A stretch of 64,000 bases of DNA from Chelydra serpentina (Eukaryota; Chordata; Testudines; Chelydridae), in assembly GCA_037349315.1 (NCBI GenBank), contig JBAIAC010000056.1:906501-970500 (forward strand), in the 5' to 3' direction. Within the stretch, counting starts at the first letter, position 1. Each line of letters opens with the position of its first letter. The notes beneath the pieces were generated by a model. It worked only from the letters and a program-made list of their open reading frames with translations. It was not told the origin of the DNA and did no database searches. Below, piece after piece: positions 57,437 through 64,000 of the stretch. The position numbers were made by a program, and so were the translations under genes.

Positions 57437-58577
57437 TGTGACGGGTTGGGATCACAGAGACCTGCTTGGTGCTGCCACCTGGTGTGCCAAGGCTACTTCT
57501 GCCCCTGCTTCCAGGCCTTTTCCAGCTTGGGACTCCCGAATCCTGTCTGTTTTGAGCCAGATTCCACTGATCTGCTGCAAACACAGACCCAGGTCCGAAC
57601 CAAGTCCACTAACAACTGTAAGGCTCCTGGAAGCGCTCTTGCCTTTGACACCCAGGTGCCCAACTCCCAAAGAGGTTCACACCCTTAATAAATCTGTTTT
57701 ACCCTGTATAAAGCTTATACAGGGCAAACTCATAAATAGTTCGCCTTCTGTTTCAAAGATAGAAAGATATGCACAGCTGTTTGCCTTCCCCAGGTAACAA
57801 CTCGTACTCCAGGCAACTTAATAAGTAAAAAGTGATTTTAATAAGTACAGAAAGTAGGATTTAAGTGATTCCAAGTAGTGACAAGCAGAACAAAGTGAAT
57901 TACTAAATAAAATAAAATAGAACACGCAGTTCTATGTCTAATCACCCTGTGTACAGATAAAAACCTCACTAGGTCCAGTAAACAGGCTATCTTCCTCTTA
58001 GCCTCGGTCCAGCAATCACTCACCCCCCTATTGCCTTTGTCCTTTGTTCAGTCTCTTTCGGGTGTGTCCTTGCGGGGTGGAGAGTCTCTCTCTTTAGCCA
58101 GCTGAAGACCCCAAATGGAAGCATCTCCCAAGGGCTTTTATAGTCTTTTTTTCCCCACTCCCTGTGTAACATCATGTTACCATGGAGTTTTGGGATCACA
58201 TGGGCAAGTCACATATCCATGCACCCCTCGATAACCAGTCCAACCAGTTGCATTCCTGACCAGGCCCCGATGTGGATTGGGGTCTGCAACTGCTTTTGTC
58301 TGTTAAGTGCTTGTACTTAACTTGCACATTCTTTCCTCCAAACATGATCCCAGGCACTTACAAAGGCTATGTACAAAACCAGCAAATATAAAACCAATCT
58401 TCATAACTCCAACTACAACAATGATACATGCGTACAAACAGGAGGAATAAATTCAGTAGGTCATAACTTTCACAGAGATATGTTACATGGCACATGTATC
58501 ATAAAACATATTCCAGTTACATCATGTATACGTTTATAAGCCTCTCCCCATAAAGCTTTATGGGGTACACCGTCACA
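57437..58577. mobile_element. Solo LTR-like element 2 (TGTGAC...GTCACA)
   Basis: 1,141 bp; starts TGTGACGGGTTGGG, ends GTCACA; exact 5-bp duplication CATAT on both sides (57,432-57,436 and 58,578-58,582). Same family as 45,153-47,126 (shared CTGCCACCTG, TGCAAACACAGACCCAGGTC, TATGCACAGCTGTTT). Inserted in the 3' untranslated part of the Gmr1-like element. Confidence 0.85.
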
Positions 58578-58675
58578 CATATATCTTATTAACTCTGTTT
58601 TCTCCTAGAGCTCCAGGAAAAAACCACAGCCAGTGCGGAACAGGCTGTCCAGCACTGTCTGTGATTTGGGGGTCA

Positions 58676-59511
58676 TGTCATAAACATACAGCTAAGGGTA
58701 GCAAAAAATCCCTCCTGGGTAGCTGTACTGAATCTTTACCTGTAAGGAGTAAGAAGCTCAAATAACATAGTTGGCACCTGACCAAAAGGGCCAATGAGAA
58801 AAGAAGATACTTTCAAATCAGGGTGGGTGGAGGGGGAGAGGTTCTGTTTGTGCTTTCTTTGTTTGTTCCCTCACTGGAAGGAGAGGGTCCAGGCAGCAAA
58901 AACACCTCCTAGAAACATACCTGAAATGAGCATCTGAGATTACAAAAATTGTAAGTAAGGCAAGGGAATGTGTTAGATTTTCTTTTGTTTTAGCTTGTGA
59001 ATTTTCCCTATGCTAAAAGGTAATTCCATTCCTGTTTTGTAACTGGGAAGCAGAGTCAGAGGGGAATCCTCTGTGTTTTAAATCTTTGTATTTACCCTGT
59101 AAAGTTACCTTCCATCCTGATTTTGCAAGTGTGATTCTTTTACCTTTTTTTTTAAATAAAATTATTCTTTTAAGAACCTGATTGATTTTCAGTGTCCTAA
59201 AAACCAAGGGGTTTGGTTTGTGCTCACATTGTAACCAATTGGTTAGTATATTATTCTCAAGCCTCCCCAAGAAAGGGGGTGAAGTGATTTGGGGGGAATA
59301 TTTTGGGGAAATTGGGACTCCAAGTGGTCCTTTTTCCTGAACTTTTGTCTAAATCACTTGGTGGTGTCAGCAATACCGTCCAAGGACAAGGAAAGGATTT
59401 GTGCCTTTGGGATGTTTTTAATCTAAGCTGGTAAAAATAAGTTTAGGGGATATTTCATGCCATTCCCCACATCTGTACCCCAGAGTTCAGAGTGGGGAGG
59501 GAACCTTGGCA
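58676..59511 (+). repeat. 3' LTR of the Gmr1-like element
   Basis: Starts TGTCATAAAC after GATTTGGGGGTCA (possible polypurine-like tract) and ends GGAACCTTGGCA, immediately before the GCATT duplication. TTTAAATAAAATTATTC near 59,150 may hold its polyadenylation signal. Confidence 0.75.
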
Positions 59512-59980
59512 GCATTCTAAGCTGATCTTAACACTTTCAGTGCCCTTACAAACTTAGATGCTTCTCACCACAGGCTGGCTGGTTGCACTTCAGCCTGGTT
59601 CTCCCCTTGGATCAGCATTTCAGTTGTTTGGTGATGATGCCTGTAGATGGAAGAGAGAGGAAGAGCATGGCCAATGTCTCTTCCTTTTATCATGTTCTTT
59701 CTTCCCTCTTGGCTTTTCCCTGCCCCACTTCAGGGTCAGGTGAGCATTACCTCATCTTAGTCCCGGATTGACCACAGGAATGGGGGGGGGTGACTCACTC
59801 AAGAGTCCAACAGATCCTTTGTTGCTGCCTAGGCCAGCATCCTTTGTTCCTGTGAGGCTGGACTGGGTTTGTCCCATACATGCCTTGATGAGGTGTGAAC
59901 TGCCCCTCTGTTCCTGGAGAGTTTTTCCTTGGGCTTGTTTTAAGCCATGAGGACACATTTTCAGCCTCATCACTATATGC
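59512..59980 (-). repeat. Rest of the antisense element's LTR
   Basis: Starts with the second GCATT copy, continuing the sequence broken at 49,610. No coding. The right end is masked by a SINE. Confidence 0.5.
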
Positions 59981-60163
59981 ATAGAATCATAGAATATCAG
60001 GGTTGGAAGGGACCTTAGGAGGTCATCTAATCCAACCCCCTGCTCAAAGCAGGACCAATCCCCATTTTTTGCCCCAGATCCCTAAATGGCCCCCTCAAGG
60101 ATTGAACTCACAACCCTGGGTTTAGCAGGCCAATGCTCAAACCACTGAGCTATCCCTCCCCCC
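59981..60163 (-). mobile_element. tRNA-derived SINE with CR1-like tail, antisense copy
   Basis: Most complete copy: ATAGAATCATAGAATATCAGG to CACTGAGCTATCCCTCCCCC. Array-unit intron resumes at about 60,168. Confidence 0.85.
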
Positions 60164-60299
60164 CAATTACATGAAATTGCAACCTATAACATTACTATAA
60201 CAGTTATTATAACATTATAACATTACTCTAACAACAAGAGTTGTGATTGGTTGACATGCCTCTAAATCATAATGATCTAGGACTCTTGGCATAGCATAG

Positions 60300-60713
60300 G
60301 GGTGGCCAGCCTAAGTCTGAGAAGGAGCCAGAATTTACCAATGTACATTGCCAAAGAGCCACAGTAATAAGTCAGCAGCCCTTCATAAGCTCCCTCTCCC
60401 CGCGCCTCCCACCCACTGGCTCTGATGATCAGCGCCTCCCCTCCCTCCCGATCAGCTGTTTCGTGGCATTCAAGAGGCTCTGGGGGAGAAGGGGGGAGAA
60501 GTGAGGGCACGGCAGGCTCAGGGGAGGGGGCAGGAAGGGGTGGAGTTGGGGCAGGGCCTGTGGCAGAGCCAGACATTGACCAGTGAGAACCCCCCAGCAC
60601 ATTGGAAAGTTTGCGTCTGTAGCTCCAGCCCCGGAGTCAGGGCCTATACAAGGAGCCACATTTTAACTTCTGAAGAGACGCATGTGGCTCTGGAGCCACA
60701 GGTTGGCCACCCC
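60300..60713. mobile_element. hAT-like element (GGGTGGCCAGCC ends)
   Basis: Inverted ends GGGGTGGCCA / TGGCCACCCC and 8-bp flanks TAGCATAG / TGGCATAG (one mismatch). It splits the unit phrase CTTGGCATAG...GTACATGCCTTACTGC. No transposase. Confidence 0.7.
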
Positions 60714-60774
60714 TGGCATAGGTACATGCCTTACTGCTTTATTATATATAGATTATTATTATTTATACTACTGT

Positions 60775-60795
60775 AGTATATATATATATATATAC
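60775..60795 (+). repeat. TA microsatellite
   Basis: Short (TA)n in the intron 70 bp before exon 27. Confidence 0.8.
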
Positions 60796-60861
60796 TCAGG
60801 AGCCTAGATACTGGACTTGAGTTCCCTGCCATGTTGATGTGACCAAAATTTTTTCTTTCAG

Positions 60862-61190
60862 ATGCCTGCAAACATCTGAAATGCCGGAGCAAAGAGACAT
60901 GCCGGACTGAGGACGGTCGCACATCATGTGTTCCTGACTACATGGGAACCTGCTTGGGCTCAGGGGACATGCACTACCAAACTTTTGATGGTCTGAAGTT
61001 TGGCTTCCAGGGCACCTGCACCTACACCCTGGCCAAATACTGTGGGAGTGACGCCACCCTGGAGCCGTTCATCATTGATGAGAAGAATGACAATAGAGGG
61101 AGCCGGGATATCTCCTTTCTGCGAGTGACCAACATCCACATCTATGGGTACAACATCTCCATCTACAAGAGGGAAGTTGGCAAAGTCTGG
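60862..61190 (+). CDS. FCGBP: Exon 27: VWD module 12, N half (array unit 5, beyond the transposon nest)
   Basis: Acceptor TTTTCTTTCAG, donor TGG|GTGAGT; phases 1 and 0; 329 bp. DACKHLKCRSKETCRTEDG, YMGTCLGSGDMHYQTFDG, LKFGFQGTC (Gly for Asp), GYNISIYK. It is separated from exon 26 by a 16-kb intron filled with retroelements, but phase, length and neighbouring intron sequence match the other array units. Confidence 0.87.
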
Positions 61191-61357
61191 GTGAGTCTCC
61201 CAGCTCAGGGCTCTGGCACTTTTCGACTTACTAGGCACAGTACTTTTGTGTAGAGTCTCACACACACAGAATCCCAAACAGATGCCGTCAGCTGAATATG
61301 TCATGTGGGCAATACAAGTACATAAATACATCTGATCTGTATGTTTGAAAACTTTAT

Positions 61358-61361
<4 letters not shown>

Positions 61362-61414
<53 letters not shown>
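61362..61414 (+). repeat. GATA microsatellite (unit 5)
   Basis: About 13 tandem GATA repeats at the same intron site as in other units. Confidence 0.9.
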
Positions 61415-61416
<2 letters not shown>

Positions 61417-61517
61417 TGCAAAAACAAGACTTTGTGGCTAGATCGATAGATATTTCAGGTAGGTAGAATCTATATAGAGATATAGGGAATTCTGGAAATG
61501 ATACTGTAGGTAGATAG

Positions 61518-61819
61518 AAAAACTTGTAGCACCTTAGAGACTAACAAATTTATTTCAGCATAAGCGTTCGTGGGTTAATACCCACTTCATCGGATGCATG
61601 GAATGAAACACACTGCAGACAGACATTTATACAGTCAGAGAAACATGATAAGGTCCAGGTGTATAGACCAATCTTAAGAGGCTAATTAGTTGAGAGGAAA
61701 CATGACAGCAGGGGAAGAAAAAGCTTTTGAAGTGATAAACAAGATGGTCACACAGGTGTGAATGAGGATCGTTAACTTAAGGGAAATAGATTCAATTAAC
61801 ATAATGGCCGAGCCATTCC
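61518..61819. mobile_element. 302-bp unclassified insertion with 8-bp target duplication
   Basis: Flanked by GTAGATAG (61,510-61,517 and 61,820-61,827). It contains CACCTTAGAGACTAACAAAT and ACCCACTTCATCGGATGCAT, phrases I associate with an abundant reptile repeat. The other units lack it. Confidence 0.65.
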
Positions 61820-62061
61820 GTAGATAGTGAAGCTAGATAAACACTGTTTATTCAGGCACTTTGGATTGATTTCAGTTGTTCTTCTTGAGTAAGGATGGGT
61901 AAAAAGTGATTAAGTATTTGACCATTATTTTACTTGCTGCTGGTTAGAGTGACAAGGAATAACAGCCAGAATGAATGGTGAGGCTACATTTGGAATAATA
62001 GCAAGTGAGGATGAAAGAAGAATAATGCCCATCGTGTTCCTCCCCTCCTGTCTATCTCTAG

Positions 62062-62716
62062 CTAAATGGTGTGATCACCAGTCTCCCAGTGACACTGAAA
62101 GACGGCAAAATCAGACTGTACCAGAAAGGCCTCAGCACTGTCATGCAGACGGACGTTGGTCTCCGGGTGGGGTTCAACAAGAACTGGCATCTGTCAATCA
62201 CCCTCCCCAGCAGCTATTATGGTGCCATGTGCGGTCTTTGTGGAAACTTCAACCAGAACCCAGAAGACGACATGCTGTCCTCCAATGGCATCAAAGTCTC
62301 CTCCATCGTGGGCTGGGCTGCCAGTTGGAAAGTCCAAGACCGGGACCCCTTTTGCTGGGATTATTGTCAAGAGACTTGCCCTATGTGTGATGAGAGCAAG
62401 AGAGATCTGTATGGGGATGACAGTCACTGTGGGGTGATCAGTAAAGCACCGGGAGGGCCCTTCAGAGAGTGTCACTCCAGGGTGAGCCCCGACAACGTCT
62501 TTGACAACTGCATCTATGACGTGTGTCTGAATGAGGGGAACAAGAGCATTCTGTGTGACACGCTGGAGGCCTACGCGGACACCTGCAGGGTCCATGGAGT
62601 CACTGTCTATGACTGGAGGACACTATCCAGCTGTGATGAATCTGGAAGTTGGTATTCTGTCGAAACAGGTGGCAGTGGGACTAATCCGACAGTTTACCCT
62701 CTTGATGGAGGGGACG
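62062..62716 (+). CDS. FCGBP: Exon 28: VWD module 12, C half plus C8 with extension
   Basis: Acceptor TGTCTATCTCTAG, donor G|GTGAGT; phases 0 and 1; 655 bp. QTDVGLRVGFNKNWH, CGLCGNFNQNPEDDML, C8 with CPMCDESKRDLYGDD and CDTLEAYADTC; linker SWYSVETGGSGTNPTVYP. Last exon in the window. The intron after it starts another array unit, so the gene continues. Confidence 0.88.
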
Positions 62717-64000
62717 GTGAGTGACCTGAGCATGCGGATGGGGATATCCAGGTTCCTGGGGCATTGGGGTCTGCGCTGATTCTATGATTCAGGGTGTCAA
62801 TAGGAGTCTGTGGAATATTTCTACTGGTCTTCAGAGTGAAACAGCATAAGAACAAAGCTGGGGGCAATCCAGGAGTTAGGAGGGGCGATCCAGGAGTGTA
62901 AGGCGACAGACTCACCCCTGCGGCCCCTCCTGCTGGTTGTCTGGGGAATTAGCTCGCCAGCCTCCGGAGCTCCCTCTTCAGACCGGTGATCTGCCTGACC
63001 ACTCTGGCCCCCGTGTTCCTCCCAGGACCCGGTGCCCCTTTCTCTGGGGTGCTGCCCCCTGGCAGTACCCCACAGATCTGGGTCTCCCCTCCCTGGGGAA
63101 CCCCCAACCCACTATCCCCACCTCGCCTTAGTCATAGACTACTGCCAGTCACCAGCTAGCCTCCGCGCCCTGGGTCAGACTGCAGTATAAGCCACTCATC
63201 ACAAGCAAGGTTAGGTTTCGACCTGCTGCCTCGGCCTACCCGTGGGTTGCCCCTGCATCCCCAGTAGCTGGTCTGGCCTTACCAGGCCTGCAGCCTGGGG
63301 TTTTCTCAGGCCGGAGCTCCACGGCTCCCTTAGCCTTTTCCCCAGCCCTGCTCCACTTCAGATCCCTGCTTAGCCCTTGCAGCCAGGCCCTTCTCTCTCT
63401 GAAAGCAGACAGAGTCTCCATCTGCTCCAGGCCCATTGCTCTCTTATAAGGGCAAGCTGGGCCCTGATTAACTGGCCACAGCTGTGGCTGGTTTGCCAAT
63501 CAGCCCAACTTCTCAGCCTCAGCCCTCTCCCAAGGCTGTTTCCAGCCCCTCAGGGCAGGAGCGGGGTGCCACCCTGCTATAAGGAGATTAACTTTTTCTT
63601 CCATTGAAATACATGGGAGTCAAAGGTGCTTACAACTCTCAGAATTTAACCCCTAGCATGTGTGGCTCTCACTGACACGCCCGCATGCCCGCCTGGCTGC
63701 CTTTGTTGCCGCCGGTACCACCACCAGTGCTCCTAGGAGCCCTGTGGCCCGCCTGGGTGATTTAAAAGGGCCCGGGGCTCCTGGCTGCTACCACGGCAGC
63801 GACCAGGGCTCCCCTGGCCCTTTTAAATCACCCGGGCCCTTGGGCAATTCCCCCTTCCCCCCAGTGCTGTTGGTGGGCCTGCTCACTGATGTATGGACTG
63901 AAATGCCTCTCCCAAAGGAGTCAGTGGGAATTAGCCAATTACTTCAGTGCCACAACAATGGGTTATTGAGGGTGTGCTGGATCAGAACCAGGGGCATTTA
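62717..64000 (+). other. Intron 28 and beginning of array unit 6
   Basis: Unit-type intron at 62,717-62,890, interrupted by an unclassified C-rich repeat at about 62,897-63,580 (starts TGTAAGGCGACAG), then unit sequence from 63,590 (CCATTGAAATACATGGGA). A hairpin element breaks it at about 63,677-63,885, and unit sequence continues to the end. No exon. Confidence 0.6.
63755..63833. repeat. Inverted repeat (18-bp perfect arms)
   Basis: GGGTGATTTAAAAGGGCC at 63,755-63,772 pairs with GGCCCTTTTAAATCACCC at 63,816-63,833; further partial pairing lies inside. Probably the core of a small transposon fragment. Confidence 0.75.

Larger units (their letters stand above)
49611..59511 (+). mobile_element. 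Full-length Gmr1-like Ty3/gypsy retrotransposon (sense, defective, with nested inserts)
   Basis: Both ends begin TGTCATAAACATACAG (49,611 and 58,676), and the whole is flanked by 5-bp GCATT (49,606-49,610 and 59,512-59,516). Order inside: gag (50,068), protease (51,240), integrase (52,170-55,850), RT (56,170), RNase H (57,010). Integrase before RT is the order known for Gmr1-like elements, not for standard gypsy. All genes carry stops, frameshifts or inserted elements. It lies inside the LTR of the antisense element. Confidence 0.85.
1361..62716 (+). other. FCGBP: FCGBP-like multi-VWD gene locus, internal part (28 exons, both ends missing)
   Basis: Twenty-eight GT/AG-bounded exons on one strand join in frame without a stop, giving about 13 kb of coding sequence and twelve VWD domains. 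Each VWD is split by a phase-0 intron into an N half (xHYxTFDG, then a conserved Gly-Thr-Cys) and a C half with CGLCGN, followed by a C8 domain. TIL domains begin with C-P-x-N-S-x-Y. Repeated VWD-C8-TIL units in one secreted protein are the hallmark of IgGFc-binding protein and zonadhesin; there is no mucin Pro/Thr/Ser tract, EGF or MAM domain here, which favours FCGBP. Such proteins form disulfide-linked networks in mucus. The signal peptide and C-terminus lie outside the window. I see the domains directly; the family name is inference from domain order and motifs. Confidence 0.8.
33341..64000 (+). repeat. Tandem array of about 2.92-kb VWD-C8 units (units 1-5 plus start of unit 6)
   Basis: Using the shared string TGTTCTTCTC as a landmark, units start at 33,341, 36,262, 39,182, 42,103 and 47,258, with unit 6 starting near 63,590. 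Spacings of the first are 2,921, 2,920 and 2,921 bp. Each unit holds about 1.07 kb of intron, a 329-bp exon, about 520 bp of intron, a 655-670-bp exon and about 350 bp of intron. Unit 4 is lengthened by a solo LTR at 45,153 and unit 5 by the 47.4-60.2 kb nest. Sequence upstream of exon 17 (about 29.8-30.4 kb) is a diverged unit 0. The units are nearly identical in intron as well as exon. Confidence 0.9.

Noticed and set aside
32465..62595. Repeated minus-strand frames opposite the VWD exons (for example 35,390-35,929, 41,231-41,770)
   Set aside because: Antisense shadows of the conserved C8 exons; they recur only because the exons are duplicated.

Overview
The window is vertebrate, almost certainly turtle (hidden-necked, Cryptodira), nuclear DNA. 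The grounds are CR1 LINEs ending in TATTCTATG-type repeats, four copies of a tRNA-derived SINE with a CR1-like tail, a Ty3/gypsy element of Gmr1-like organisation, and long introns with GT/AG exons. Nothing prokaryotic is present.

The only host gene I can support runs on the + strand from about 1,361 to 62,716 and is open at both ends. It is the middle of a giant secreted von Willebrand factor D-domain protein, best matched to IgGFc-binding protein (FCGBP-like; zonadhesin-like is the alternative). I resolve 28 in-frame exons (about 13 kb coding, about 4,300 codons) encoding twelve VWD-C8 modules. VWD-N exons have phases 1-0, VWD-C/C8 exons 0-1, TIL exons 1-0 and VWC-like exons 0-1. Layout: a three-module block A-B-C (1.4-14.1 kb) followed by a TIL and a VWC exon; a second copy A'-B'-C' plus TIL and VWC (14.7-29.2 kb); then a tandem array (30.4-62.7 kb) of six modules made only of VWD-N and VWD-C/C8 exons, with no TIL or VWC exon. 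Four array units have a period of 2,920-2,921 bp and are nearly identical. In array modules 2-6 the C8 exon is lengthened by intron-derived sequence, giving a Ser/Thr/Gly/Pro-rich linker where the TIL domain would be. None of the twelve VWD domains keeps the GDPH autocleavage motif.

From 45.15 to 60.7 kb the fifth array unit is split by a nest of transposable elements. An antisense gypsy-type fragment (LTR-gag-protease) is interrupted by a 9.9-kb gypsy element with terminal repeats and a GCATT target duplication. That element has the pol order protease-integrase-RT-RNase H (Gmr1-like), and is itself interrupted by a Harbinger-like MITE, a 2.2-kb hAT-like element, a SINE and a solo LTR. All retroelement reading frames are broken. 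Other introns hold CR1 fragments, hAT and Harbinger-type non-autonomous elements, minisatellites and GATA microsatellites. The window ends in intron of another array unit, so a further VWD-N exon is expected just beyond it. No promoter, first exon, stop codon exon or polyadenylation site of the host gene is present.
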